Below are positions 28,343 through 38,077 of a DNA stretch of 64,000 nucleotides, in pieces. The notes under the pieces are model-generated. The model was given only the letters and a program-made list of their open reading frames with translations, made no database searches and was not told the origin of the DNA. A program made the translations under genes and the position numbers. Position 1 is the stretch's first letter, and the number at the start of each line of letters is the position of its first letter. This DNA is from Kushneria marisflavi (GTDB lineage Bacteria > Pseudomonadota > Gammaproteobacteria > Pseudomonadales > Halomonadaceae): contig NZ_CP021358.1 of NCBI RefSeq assembly GCF_002157205.1, forward strand, positions 496,001-560,000, read 5' to 3'.

Positions 28343-28371
28343 GAAAAACGGACCCCGCAGGGCCCGTTTTA
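28343..28371 (-). terminator. Terminator of opgD
   Basis: On the minus strand, AAAACGG pairs with CCGTTTT outside a CCC/GGG inner stem, followed by TTTCTG. It lies between the opgD stop and the phosphatase gene. Confidence 0.8.
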
Positions 28372-28391
28372 GTACGTCAATATTTTTCGGC

Positions 28392-30074
28392 TCAGCCGTG
28401 GCGATCCCAATTACGATCGCCGGGTGCCGGCGGTACGAACTGATAAAGCCAGGTCTCGCTGAGTGTCTGGTCACCTTGGCGTAGATAAACGCGCAGTGTC
28501 ACCGGGTCGGTCTTCTCGCTTTTGGGATACCAGTCAAACTGTGCACGCCACATTTGAAGCGGCCCACCCAGCTTTGTGACCGACACAACCTGCGTTTCGC
28601 CGCTGGAAGCGGACACAACGGCCTCCATGTTGGCGTCATGCGGCATATCCTTGATGGGCGCACCGCGAAAGTCCACCGCAAACCGGCGCGCCCAGGTTTC
28701 CGGCGAATATTCGCCCGGAATCCAGCCATCACGTACCGCGCCAATACCGCTCCAGGTCTTGTCCACCTGACCAACGGAAGGTTTCACGGGGGGATGCGGG
28801 CTCCAGTACAGGTTATAGCTGTAACTCAACTCCTGACCGGCCTCTACGGGTTCTGCGGGCTGCCAGAACGCGGCGATGTTATCGACCGTTTCCCCCATGG
28901 TCTGAAGCTCGATCAGCGTGATCGAGCCCTTGCCCCATTCACTGGTCGGCTCGCACCACAGACTCGGGCGGGCATGATAATAGTTGACCACGTCGCGATA
29001 GTGTTCGAAATCGTGATCATCCTGCACCAGTCCGAACCCACGCGGGTTTTCGTCCTCGAACGTGTTGTACTGCAGGACATCGGGATTATAGAGCGGGCGG
29101 CATATCCACTCGCCATCTCCGCTCCAGATCGAGAGCCGGTCGGAATCATGTACCTGAGGCACAATGGTATCGCGACGCATCCGCTGACTTGTCCCGGTCA
29201 GGAACATGCTGGTCATGGGAGAAATACCAAGACGCTCGATGCTCTTGCGCGGATAGACGTTGGCATCGACCCCCATCACTACTCGCTCGGACTGGCAGTC
29301 GATATCGAACTTGTAGGCGCCGGTCGCGCTGGGAGAATCCAGCAGGGCATACACGGTAAACCGGGCGCGGTTGGCCGGCGGCTCATCAAACCAGAAGTGG
29401 GTAAATACCGGGAATTCTTCCTGTCCCTCTTCCGGCGGCATGGCCGTATCGATGGCCAGTCCACGGGCCGACAGGCCGAACTGGTTGTTCTTGTCAATGG
29501 CCCGAAAATAGCTGGCGCCCAGAAAAGAGACCACGTTGGCCAGCGCCGAAAAATCCGGATTGCGCGAGACACGCCAGCCCGCAAAGCCCAGATCATGGCC
29601 CTTGAGCTGATCAACATCGATGCCCGTACCTTCATAGGTGAAGAGCTCGGGTCGGAAATGAATCTCATAGGCCTTTTTATCAACCACGCTGTACATGCGC
29701 ACCGGCTGATTGAACTGCATGCCGACGTGGAAGAACTGGGCCTGAACGGCCGCATCACCACGATCGGACCACAGGGCATGGTTCTGGTCGTACTGGATGG
29801 CCTGATATTCCAGCGGGTCAAGATTGTCGAGTGTCAGCGTCTCGGGCAGCTTCTCGGTGGTGTCCTTGTACTCGGATTTGGCCATGTCACGAGCATGCGA
29901 CTTGAGCCAGTCGAAATCGAAATCGGTGCCCTTGTCATCCAGCGCCACCTCGACCCCTTCACCCGGTCCGCGATTGTTGTTGCCACTGGCGCGAGCCAAC
30001 AGGGATTTGGTCGACATGCCCAGCGCAGACAGCGCCGCAGATGCCTTGAGTAGAGTTCTTCGATCCATGGACAA
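28392..30074 (-). CDS. opgD: Glucans biosynthesis protein D
   Basis: A 560-residue periplasmic protein of the OpgG/OpgD family. The twin-arginine signal (MDRRTLLKASAALSALGMS) identifies the D form, which uses Tat; OpgG uses Sec. The mature part starts with DFDFDWLKSHARDMA and contains YEGTGIDVDQLKGHDLGFAGWRVS, FLGASYFRAID and ENPRGFGLVQ. It modifies the backbone of osmoregulated periplasmic glucans, relevant to osmotic adaptation. No opgGH genes are adjacent. Start: TTG 30074 has AAGGAAAG at ideal spacing; ATG two codons later (30068) is the alternative. Confidence 0.93.
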   Translation of the reverse strand: MSMDRRTLLKASAALSALGMSTKSLLARASGNNNRGPGEGVEVALDDKGTDFDFDWLKSHARDMAKSEYKDTTEKLPETLTLDNLDPLEYQAIQYDQNHALWSDRGDAAVQAQFFHVGMQFNQPVRMYSVVDKKAYEIHFRPELFTYEGTGIDVDQLKGHDLGFAGWRVSRNPDFSALANVVSFLGASYFRAIDKNNQFGLSARGLAIDTAMPPEEGQEEFPVFTHFWFDEPPANRARFTVYALLDSPSATGAYKFDIDCQSERVVMGVDANVYPRKSIERLGISPMTSMFLTGTSQRMRRDTIVPQVHDSDRLSIWSGDGEWICRPLYNPDVLQYNTFEDENPRGFGLVQDDHDFEHYRDVVNYYHARPSLWCEPTSEWGKGSITLIELQTMGETVDNIAAFWQPAEPVEAGQELSYSYNLYWSPHPPVKPSVGQVDKTWSGIGAVRDGWIPGEYSPETWARRFAVDFRGAPIKDMPHDANMEAVVSASSGETQVVSVTKLGGPLQMWRAQFDWYPKSEKTDPVTLRVYLRQGDQTLSETWLYQFVPPAPGDRNWDRHG

Positions 30075-30507
30075 GACTTTCCTTTTGAGACGATACGACC
30101 CTGCCTGAGTCGCAATCCAGTTGTTGAGTTAATACAGGGTCAACCACTCCAGGGTTTGATGACCCGTAATTAACCAGAATCGACCATCGCAGGTCTGGAG
30201 GGTTCCTCACCCTTGCGTAAAACATGGTGACGCCGTGTCACCGCTTACTGCTTTTTTTCTTCCTGCACGGGCAACGCCAGCACCGACATGACCGGGACCT
30301 GCAATGGATCAGAAATATACTCGTATTGATCGAGCGTTCCTATTATGTCGAGCTTGAGATGATCCTGAACAACACATCATTTTCACGAGCACACTCACGC
30401 TTACCCTGACATTACATTTTGTGCGCCTCGATCATGTCCTGAACGGCTCGATCATCCGCGTATGATACCGATACCCTAGGCCATTTTTCCCGAGACGGTA
30501 GCGCCTG
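30075..30507. other. Divergent intergenic region between opgD and sbcD
   Basis: About 430 bases without a credible gene; it must carry both promoters. One inverted repeat, GGTGAC-5-GTCACC, lies at 30226-30242 and could be an operator or a small hairpin. A 61-codon frame at 30224 lacks a Shine-Dalgarno sequence. Confidence 0.5.
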
Positions 30508-31794
30508 ATGAAACTGATTCACACCGCGGACTGGCATCTCGGCCAGCGCTTCCACGGCCAGTCGCGCCACAACGAGCATCACGACTTTCTGAACTGGCTG
30601 CTGGAAACACTCGATGAGCGACAGCCCGATGCCCTGCTGATCGCAGGCGATATTTTTGATGTCATCAATCCTTCCATGGCGGCCCAGTCACTGCTGTATG
30701 ACTTTCTGGTCAGTGCGCACGAACGCCAGCCACAGCTGACCATTGTCATGATTGCCGGCAATCATGACAGCAGCACACGCATCGAACTGCCTGCGCCACT
30801 GCTGCAGCGATTGAATACCCATGCGCTGGGTCGCATTCTCTGGCATGACAGCGGCCGGCCCGATGTGGATCGCCTGATCGTTCCCCTGACGGACAGGCAG
30901 GGGGTCACTCGCGCCTGGTGCATGGCCCTGCCCTTTCTGCGACCGGCTGAAGTGACCGGAAGAACACATGATGGCACCAGGCCTGACGATGAAGACGTCT
31001 CCGAAACGCCCGGTGACCACTATGTTCAGGGCATGGTGCGCGTTCATGACGCACTGTTTGAGGCCGGCCTGCAAAAGCGCGAGCCGGGGCAGGCGCTGAT
31101 CGCCATGAGCCACGCCCATCTTCATGGTGCCAGCGTCTCCGAACACAGCGAGCGCCCCATTGTGATCGGCGGTGAAGAATCGCTTTCTGCATCGCTGTTC
31201 CCGCCCGACATTGCTTATGTGGCGCTTGGACACCTGCATAAACCTCAGCGGGTCGGCAGTGACCATATTCGCTATAGCGGCTCACCATTGGCGATGGATT
31301 TCTCCGAAACCCACTACCCGCATCAGGTGCTCGAAGTCACCCTCGAAGGCGAACAGGTTGCGGAAATCACCTCGCTGCTCATCCCTCGCAGTGTCGCCAT
31401 GCACCGGGTCGGGCCACTGCCGCTTGAAGAGGTGCTAGAGACTCTGGCAAGCAGCGATTTTGTCGATGACACACAAACTGATCTGCCGCGCGACACATGG
31501 CCCTGGCTTGACGTGCGTGTGATGCTGGATGCGCCTCGAGTGGATCTGCGCCCACTCATCGAGCACGCGCTCAAGGGCAAGGCCGTACGTCTGATCAGCA
31601 TCACCACCCGCACGTCGCAGCCACCGTCGCCGGATCAGGTATGCGAATCCCTTGATGATCTGGGTCCCGTGGATCTGTTCGGCCGTGTCTGGGCGAGAGA
31701 GTATGGCGATGCACCGCCCGATGAGGTCATCCACGATGTGCAGTCCCTGATGCAAACGCTGCTCGATGATGAGACGCCCGAGGAGACCCCATGA
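30508..31794 (+). CDS. sbcD: Nuclease SbcCD subunit D
   Basis: A 428-residue Mre11-type nuclease subunit. The metallophosphoesterase motifs are intact: HTADWHLG (residues 5-12), LLIAGDIFD, MIAGNHDS, and YVALGHLHKPQ near residue 240. With SbcC it cuts DNA hairpins and protein-blocked ends. The C-terminal capping domain (about residues 285-428) completes a normal-length protein. Its stop overlaps the sbcC start (ATGA), the usual coupled arrangement. Confidence 0.95.
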   Translation: MKLIHTADWHLGQRFHGQSRHNEHHDFLNWLLETLDERQPDALLIAGDIFDVINPSMAAQSLLYDFLVSAHERQPQLTIVMIAGNHDSSTRIELPAPLLQRLNTHALGRILWHDSGRPDVDRLIVPLTDRQGVTRAWCMALPFLRPAEVTGRTHDGTRPDDEDVSETPGDHYVQGMVRVHDALFEAGLQKREPGQALIAMSHAHLHGASVSEHSERPIVIGGEESLSASLFPPDIAYVALGHLHKPQRVGSDHIRYSGSPLAMDFSETHYPHQVLEVTLEGEQVAEITSLLIPRSVAMHRVGPLPLEEVLETLASSDFVDDTQTDLPRDTWPWLDVRVMLDAPRVDLRPLIEHALKGKAVRLISITTRTSQPPSPDQVCESLDDLGPVDLFGRVWAREYGDAPPDEVIHDVQSLMQTLLDDETPEETP

Positions 31795-34700
31795 GAATTC
31801 TGGCCCTTCGCCTTCACAATATTGCCTCGCTCAGCGGCCCACATATCATCGACTTCACCGCCAGCCCGCTCGACAGTGCAGGGCTATTCGCCATTACCGG
31901 TCCGACCGGTGCGGGCAAAAGCACGCTGCTGGATGCGCTGTGTCTGGCCCTTTACGGCAGCACCCCTCGCCTTCGGACCGCGCCGGGTCGGGACTCTGTT
32001 TCTCCTGATGTCGGCGAGGAGACCCTGACCACCGCCGATGCGCGCACTCTGCTGCGCCGAGGCGAAAGCAGCGGCTACGCCGAAGTCGATTTTCGCGGCT
32101 GTGATGGCGCTCACTACCGGGCCTGCTGGCGCGTGCGGCGTGCCCGTCACAAGGCAGATGGCAAGCTTCAGGGCGTTGAACAGAGCCTCATCTCCCTGCC
32201 GGACCAACGGGTCATTACCTCGCAAAAGCGCGAATTCGACCGTCTGCTGCCCCAGTATCTGGGGCTGAGTTTCGAGCAGTTCACCCGCGCGGTGCTGTTG
32301 GCGCAAAGCGAATTCAGTGCCTTTTTGAAAGCCGATGACAATCAACGCAGCGAGCTGCTGGAAAAGCTGACCGACACCGACATCTATTCGCGCCTCTCCA
32401 TCGCCGCCTTTCAAAAGACCCGCGACTGTGAACGTGAGGTGGCCGCACTGGAAGCTCAGCTCGGCCATCAGATGCCCGTCGAACCCGAGCAGCGCCAGGC
32501 GCTCGAGCAGCGCGCCGCCGAAACCCTGACGCAACTTCAGACGCTTCAAACACAGCAGCAGGCGCTTGAACGCGAGCAGAGCTGGCTGGCCACCGATCAA
32601 CAGCTTGAAACGCACTGGCAAAGCGCCTGTCAAGCTTATGAAGACGCCCTGAGCATTCGACAGACACAGGCCGATCAGAGACAGCAGCTGTCCCGACTCG
32701 AGGCACTGGCCCCTGCGCGACACCTCTTTGTACAGCACGACGCGCTGACCGCGTCGCTCAAGGCGCTGGAAGATCGCCGCGATGCGGCACAAACACGTCT
32801 TACGACGGCCAAACGCCAGCGCGACGAGATCGTCGACCAGCGCGACAGGCACAAGGCGCAGCTGGAATCACGACGTCAGCATTACCGGGATCAGCAGCCG
32901 CTACTGGCGCAGTGCTCACTGGATGAGCAGCGCCATCGCGACCTGCATCAGCGCGCGTTGCATACCGAGCAGCAACTCAAGACGCATCATCAAACCCTGT
33001 CGGACCAGGAAAAGGCGCTCGCTCACTGCCGCCAGAAGGCACACAGACAACGAACCTCGCTCGAGGCGCTTGATGCTCGACTTCAAACGCTGACCGATGG
33101 CGCCACCTCCTTCGCTCAGTGGCGCGAGGCGATCCAGAATCGACTGGATCAATATCGCCAGCAGCGCCAGGCGCTGGAAAGCCTTCAACACGCCCACGAC
33201 CACTGGCAGCAGCTGGATCAGCGTTTTCAGACATTGAGCACGCATCAGACCAAAGATCGTCAGACGCTTGAAACGCTACGCAAGGACGGCACCCGAACCC
33301 GAACCGACCTTGATCGGCAAAAAGCGATTCTCGATCAGCTCGAAAACAGCATTGCCCGCCTGCGCGCTGCCCGCAGCGACAGCGTTGACACCCTGCGTGA
33401 AGGCCTGGAAGCCGACGCGCCCTGTCCGGTATGTGGCAGTCAGGATCATCCTTATGCACGCCAGCCACCGTCGCAGCCGGCGCATGACATGCTGGTGGCC
33501 ACCGAGCGCGAGGAGCAGCGCCAGCTTGATGAGGCTCGCCAGACACGCGACGATCTGGATCAGCACTGTGCCGAGCTGAGAGGTCGCTACGGCGAGCTTA
33601 ATAGCCAGATCATCCAGCGCCAAGAAGCGCTTGCCACCCTCGAGACCCAGCGACTCGAAGCCCGCCAGCATCTTGAGGCCTGCCCCGAGAGCGACACGCT
33701 GCTGGCGACTCCCCTGGAGGACCGCCCGCCATGGTTCGAGCAGCGCTTGGCAGGCGTGACTACCGCGCAGCGTGAGGATGGCGAGCATCTGGCGTATTTT
33801 GATCGTGACCAGGAGACCAGAACGCCGCTCAAGGAACAGCTTCATGACCTTGAAATCGAAACAGCACGCCTTGAAACCACTGTGGCCCACGCGCGCGAAC
33901 AGATCGAGAGCCTTGAAGCTGCCCATGCCCCGCTGATCGACGAGCGCGAAACGCTTTCCCGAACGCTCAGGACGCAGCTGGGCGACTACCCGGACGTTAA
34001 TCGCTGGCGTGAGGCGCTCGATCATGACATCGAGACCTGTGAAGAGAAGCTGGCCACGGCTCAAAAGCAGCTGGCGGGCTGTGATGAGCAGTGCCGAACG
34101 CTTCAACAGGACATTTCACAGCTTCAGCAGCAGCATGAAGACCAGACCCGCAGTCGCGAGACGCTGTCCCTAGAGATGACACAGTGGCGTGAAGCGAATC
34201 CTGATATCGATGAAGCCACCCTGGCAGAGCTTCTGGCCCTGCCACCCGAGCATCTGCAGCAGCTGGCAAGCAGGATGGCGGCCACGGACCAGCGCATCAG
34301 CGAGGCACAACTTCTTGGTCAGGAGCGCTTGGCCGTGCTTGAGCGCCATCGTGAACACTACAGTGAGCATGCCGTTTCACCCGATTCGACCCTTACCGCA
34401 CGGGGCGCATCGCACTGCCTGACAACATGGCGAGAAGAACGCCTCACCGAGCTTGCCCGCCAACAGGCAAGCCTTGACGCGGACCTTCCTCAGGCACAGC
34501 GCTTGCGTGATGAGGCCGCGCATGCGCTGCGCCACGATGACCACTGCCGTGCGCAGGCCCGTGAAATTGAACAAAAGCTTGAGCAGCATCGGCGTGACGT
34601 CACGCGCTGGGGACGCATTTCCGGCTTGATCGGGGCCGCCGATGGCAAGAAGTTTCGTCGCATTGCCCAGGGCTGGAATCTGGAGCGGCTTATTGAACAC

Positions 34701-35099
34701 GCCAATATCCACCTTCAGGGTCTGGCGCGACGCTATCGGCTGGCACGAGGCGGCAGCGAACTGGGGCTTCTGGTCATCGATACGGACATGGGCGATGAGC
34801 GACGCTCGGTGCATTCGCTCTCAGGCGGAGAAACCTTTCTGGTCTCGCTGGCCCTGGCCCTGGCCCTGGCTTCCATGGCGTCCTCGGAGCTGCAGATCGA
34901 GACCCTCTTCATCGACGAGGGGTTTGGCAGCCTTGACCCCCAGTCGCTGTCGCAGGCCATGGACGCCCTCGATGCGTTGCAATCGCTGGGGCGGCGCGTC
35001 GGCGTCATTTCTCACGTTCAGGATATGCATGAACGCATACCGGTTCAGATCAGGATCGCGCCCCGCGGTAACGGACAAAGCGATATCACATTAAGTTGA
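31791..35099 (+). CDS. sbcC: Nuclease SbcCD subunit C
   Basis: A 1102-residue SMC-like ATPase. Walker A TGPTGAGKST is at about residues 37-46. Two long coiled coils, very rich in Gln, Arg and Glu, flank the zinc hook CPVC (C545, C548), where two SbcC molecules join. The signature SLSGGETF is at about 1007-1014, then Walker B FIDEGFGSLD. It forms the ATP-driven clamp for SbcD. Length and layout are normal for the E. coli type. Confidence 0.95.
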   Translation: MRILALRLHNIASLSGPHIIDFTASPLDSAGLFAITGPTGAGKSTLLDALCLALYGSTPRLRTAPGRDSVSPDVGEETLTTADARTLLRRGESSGYAEVDFRGCDGAHYRACWRVRRARHKADGKLQGVEQSLISLPDQRVITSQKREFDRLLPQYLGLSFEQFTRAVLLAQSEFSAFLKADDNQRSELLEKLTDTDIYSRLSIAAFQKTRDCEREVAALEAQLGHQMPVEPEQRQALEQRAAETLTQLQTLQTQQQALEREQSWLATDQQLETHWQSACQAYEDALSIRQTQADQRQQLSRLEALAPARHLFVQHDALTASLKALEDRRDAAQTRLTTAKRQRDEIVDQRDRHKAQLESRRQHYRDQQPLLAQCSLDEQRHRDLHQRALHTEQQLKTHHQTLSDQEKALAHCRQKAHRQRTSLEALDARLQTLTDGATSFAQWREAIQNRLDQYRQQRQALESLQHAHDHWQQLDQRFQTLSTHQTKDRQTLETLRKDGTRTRTDLDRQKAILDQLENSIARLRAARSDSVDTLREGLEADAPCPVCGSQDHPYARQPPSQPAHDMLVATEREEQRQLDEARQTRDDLDQHCAELRGRYGELNSQIIQRQEALATLETQRLEARQHLEACPESDTLLATPLEDRPPWFEQRLAGVTTAQREDGEHLAYFDRDQETRTPLKEQLHDLEIETARLETTVAHAREQIESLEAAHAPLIDERETLSRTLRTQLGDYPDVNRWREALDHDIETCEEKLATAQKQLAGCDEQCRTLQQDISQLQQQHEDQTRSRETLSLEMTQWREANPDIDEATLAELLALPPEHLQQLASRMAATDQRISEAQLLGQERLAVLERHREHYSEHAVSPDSTLTARGASHCLTTWREERLTELARQQASLDADLPQAQRLRDEAAHALRHDDHCRAQAREIEQKLEQHRRDVTRWGRISGLIGAADGKKFRRIAQGWNLERLIEHANIHLQGLARRYRLARGGSELGLLVIDTDMGDERRSVHSLSGGETFLVSLALALALASMASSELQIETLFIDEGFGSLDPQSLSQAMDALDALQSLGRRVGVISHVQDMHERIPVQIRIAPRGNGQSDITLS

Positions 35100-35169
35100 T
35101 GCTCGAAAAAAACGTCCTGACAACGCTTCAGAAACCCTTGTAAAGTCAGGCCACTCGTTTTTAAGCCAT

Positions 35170-35195
35170 TAAAAAAGGGCCTCCGTAGAGGCCCC
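35170..35195 (-). terminator. Terminator of the 192-aa membrane protein gene
   Basis: On the minus strand, GGGCCTC-TACG-GAGGCCC is followed by six T. Confidence 0.88.
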
Positions 35196-35216
35196 TCATC
35201 ACTCGTTTGGCGATGT

Positions 35217-35795
35217 TTATAGTGCCAGCCAGGCGGCCAGCACGAAAACGGCCAGCAGTCCCACGTAGAGCGCGACCCGTACCAGCGGCTTGAACTCCAG
35301 CGCCGGAATGCTGACCAGCGACAGACGCGAGAAGCGCAGTAAACACCAGATCACCCCCAGCACCACCAGGATAACGATGAAAAATGGCAGACTGATGCCA
35401 ATAAACAGGGCCTGCCACTGAGGCACTGTATTGACCGCACTCGGACTCAGCATCAAAAAGAGCGTGCCGCCCAGTGCAAAAAGGCCGATGTCGAAGGTCG
35501 TGCTCAGAAGGCGGGTGCCGATAACCTTCAGCGACCGGGTGACCGGGTTGTCACGCATCAGATCACGCGCCATGAAGGCAATGACGGCGAAAAAGAGCGA
35601 TACCAGGCCCAGCGCGCTCCAGTAGGAGGAAAATCCAACGCCTTCGGCCGTGCTGCTACCGGTGGAAATGCCGGTCATTGCCGCATTGCCCTCCCCGCCA
35701 CCGAGCTGGTGCTGCATCAGCCACTGGGCCAGACCACCGATCAATATCCATAAAACGATGGTAAAAAAGAAATCGCCAATACCTTTTTTCTGCAT
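35217..35795 (-). CDS. Hypothetical membrane protein, 192 aa
   Basis: A 192-residue protein with four or five hydrophobic segments: IGDFFFTIVLWILIGGL near the start, then SALGLVSLFFAVIAFM, DIGLFALGGTLFLML, LFIGISLPFFIVILVVLGV and VALYVGLLAVFVLAAWL at the end. Segments 2 and 3 are separated by a basic cytoplasmic loop. I do not recognise the family. Start is uncertain: ATG 35795 has AAGGA 11 bases upstream; ATGs at 35813 and 35825 add short extensions. It is downstream and convergent with sbcC. Confidence 0.65.
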   Translation of the reverse strand: MQKKGIGDFFFTIVLWILIGGLAQWLMQHQLGGGEGNAAMTGISTGSSTAEGVGFSSYWSALGLVSLFFAVIAFMARDLMRDNPVTRSLKVIGTRLLSTTFDIGLFALGGTLFLMLSPSAVNTVPQWQALFIGISLPFFIVILVVLGVIWCLLRFSRLSLVSIPALEFKPLVRVALYVGLLAVFVLAAWLAL

Positions 35796-36119
35796 GGCCA
35801 GGGGTCCTTTCATTGCAATGGGCATAGTGGGTTCAGGGGCTCTATCATGGCAAACAAACGAACACTTCGACAGCACCGCGTATCCGCCATGCCGGAGTGA
35901 GAGGTTCTGCTCGACGGTCTGCAGCGCGGCAGCATGACAGATCGCCTGAGCCGAGGTCGTGCCTGATCGTGCGTCCGGAGTGTCTTGAGAGGAGCTTAAA
36001 ACACGCGCTGCGCGCTTGGCGGACCGCCATTTTTTGCCAGACTGGAAAGCGCCGCCTGAGGTGTGGTGGCCTTTGAGCCCACAACGACATCGTTCGACGA
36101 TGCTGGCAAGGAATATGTC
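35796..36119. other. Divergent intergenic region
   Basis: About 320 bases between the membrane protein and the alpha/beta hydrolase. I see no gene or clear structured element; it should contain both promoters. Confidence 0.45.
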
Positions 36120-37145
36120 ATGCGCCCTCTTTTACTGGCCCCACTTCTGGTCTCCCTGACCCTGCCTGTCATGGCAAAAGATAATGTCACTGCTGACGCG
36201 CCCGTTTACGGCCCTCGACTGGAAGGCTTCGATTACCCCTGGCCGTTGCATCGCTTTAAGCTGAACAGTCAGCAACAATCGCTTGAGATGATGTACATGG
36301 ATGTCACCCCGCAAGGAGAGGCCAACGGTGACACCGTGGTATTAATGCACGGCAAGAACTTCTGCGCCGCCACCTGGGAGAGCACCATCGAGGCCCTGAC
36401 CCGGAAGGGCTATCGCGTGATTGCCCCGGATCAGATCGGTTTTTGCAAATCCAGCAAGCCGGAACACTATCAGTACAGCCTGCATCAGCTGGCCGCCAAC
36501 ACGAATGCTCTGCTGTCACATCTTGAAATCGAGCGCGCCACCATCATGGGCCACTCGATGGGCGGCATGCTGGCGACCCGTTATGCACTGATGTACCCCA
36601 AGGCCACGTATCAGCTGGTGCTGGTCGACCCCATCGGTCTGGAAGACTGGAAAGCGAAGGGGGTTCCCTGGCAGTCGATCGACAACTGGTATGAAAGCGG
36701 CAAAAAGGCCAGCGCCGAAAAGATGCGCGCCTATCAAAAGGAGACCTACTACGCCGGTCAGTGGAAACCGGAATATGATCGCTGGGTCGAGATGCAGGCC
36801 GGCATGTACCGCGGCGATGGCCGTGATATCAATGCCTGGAGCCAGGCACTGACCTATGACATGGTCTTTAATCAACCCGTTGTCTACGAGTTCAAGGATA
36901 TTGAGGTCCCAACGCTTTTAATGATCGGAGACAAGGATAATACGGCCGTTGGCAAGGCGCTCGCACCAGAGAATATTCAAAAAACGCTGGGCCACTACGA
37001 TGAATTGGGTCCAGCGATTGCCGACCAGATCCCAGACGCTACCTATGTGCGCTTCGAGGATCTGGGTCATTCACCACAGGTACAGGCTCCGGAGCGTTTT
37101 CATGACGCACTGCTAAAATGGCTGAGCCAATCTCGCCAGGTTTAA
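36120..37145 (+). CDS. Secreted alpha/beta hydrolase
   Basis: A 341-residue alpha/beta-hydrolase with an N-terminal signal peptide (MRPLLLAPLLVSLTLPVMAK). The nucleophile S146 is in GHSMGG, the oxyanion HG in VVLMHGKNF, an Asp is in LLMIGDKDNTA and the His is in EDLGHSPQ. It is an esterase, lipase or epoxide-hydrolase relative of unknown substrate, acting outside the cytoplasm. Start: ATG 36120 with AAGGA 7 bases upstream; the longer frame from 36063 is rejected. Confidence 0.87.
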   Translation: MRPLLLAPLLVSLTLPVMAKDNVTADAPVYGPRLEGFDYPWPLHRFKLNSQQQSLEMMYMDVTPQGEANGDTVVLMHGKNFCAATWESTIEALTRKGYRVIAPDQIGFCKSSKPEHYQYSLHQLAANTNALLSHLEIERATIMGHSMGGMLATRYALMYPKATYQLVLVDPIGLEDWKAKGVPWQSIDNWYESGKKASAEKMRAYQKETYYAGQWKPEYDRWVEMQAGMYRGDGRDINAWSQALTYDMVFNQPVVYEFKDIEVPTLLMIGDKDNTAVGKALAPENIQKTLGHYDELGPAIADQIPDATYVRFEDLGHSPQVQAPERFHDALLKWLSQSRQV

Positions 37146-37176
37146 TATTGAGCCCCAGAAACAGGATAACGGTATA

Positions 37177-37908
37177 TTACTCAAGCGATAGTGACTCCTG
37201 CCCTGGCGCAGCGTCTCCCTCGGGTCGTCGCGTTTCGGCAGTTCGGCGAGAGGCAAGACGATCGGCCTGTCGAGTGGGCTCGGGAAGCTTGTAGCGAGTC
37301 AGACACTGCATGACCCACTCGATCGAGCTTTCAAGCGAGAGCCGGTGGCCAGTCGAAATGTAGAGCGGCTTGACCCTTTCACGGGTACGCAGCACGCCGC
37401 CGATGGTCTCATTGCGATGTGTCAGGGGAACCCAGCTGCCACGCGCTTCGGGCACCTCGTCATGCTGACCACATAGACGACTTTTCCCTACGCCAATGGC
37501 AGGTATATCGAGCCAGAGCCCCAGGTGGGCAGCAATACCCAGCCGGCGCGGATGCGCGATGCCCATGCCATCCACCATCAACAGATCAGGTGTGACTGTG
37601 AGCTGCTCAAAGGCCTCCAGCGCCGCTGGCAGCTCTCTAAAGCTCAATAGCCCCGGAATGTAAGGCATACGTGTTGGCGTGCGATGCAGGACGCGCTCGA
37701 CAATTTCAAGCGACGGCCAGCGCATGACCACTATCACCGCGCGCGTGGTCTCGCCTCTATCCTCAAAACCGATATCCACCCCGGCAATGTGCTCAACGTT
37801 ACTGATCCGGTCCTGACACTCGATACGAGGCGCCAGCGATTTCTGTAGCGCGACGGCCCTTTCCGGGTCGATGGTCCACTCATGTAACGGCTGTCGCTGT
37901 GATGTCAT
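37177..37908 (-). CDS. nfi: Endonuclease V
   Basis: A 243-residue deoxyinosine-specific endonuclease. Metal-binding D45 is in GVDIGFED, a Glu in FRELPA and an Asp in LLMVDGMGIAHPRRLG; PYIPGLLSFRE is the family signature. It nicks DNA one base 3' of deaminated adenine. Shine-Dalgarno AGGAGG 6 bases before ATG 37908 fixes the start, removing a 44-residue extension present in the longer frame. The basic C-terminal tail (RLASRRTAETRRPEGD) is longer than in E. coli. Confidence 0.93.
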   Translation of the reverse strand: MTSQRQPLHEWTIDPERAVALQKSLAPRIECQDRISNVEHIAGVDIGFEDRGETTRAVIVVMRWPSLEIVERVLHRTPTRMPYIPGLLSFRELPAALEAFEQLTVTPDLLMVDGMGIAHPRRLGIAAHLGLWLDIPAIGVGKSRLCGQHDEVPEARGSWVPLTHRNETIGGVLRTRERVKPLYISTGHRLSLESSIEWVMQCLTRYKLPEPTRQADRLASRRTAETRRPEGDAAPGQESLSLE

Positions 37909-37994
37909 GGTACCTCCTGGCGGTTTGCCTGAGCGTAGACAATGCCGCCCCTTCCCCGCCAGCGACCCCATGATCAGATGGTGATGCCCATCAA

Positions 37995-38030
37995 TAAAAA
38001 AGGCCCCCTGCCGATAGGCAGGGGGCCCTT
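37995..38030 (-). terminator. Terminator of deaD
   Basis: On the minus strand, GGGCCCCCTGCC and GGCAGGGGGCC form a strong stem followed by a run of T. Confidence 0.9.
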
Positions 38031-38077
38031 GAAGTAGCATTTACCGGTGCGTTAGTCAGCGCACCGACAGGATAGCC

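Noticed and set aside
28554..30053. 499-codon plus-strand frame opposite opgD
   Set aside because: Shadow of opgD, which is certain from its motifs.
31791..35099. Restriction or anti-phage defence function for the SMC-like gene
   Set aside because: Coupled to a canonical sbcD, with zinc hook and full length: ordinary SbcC.
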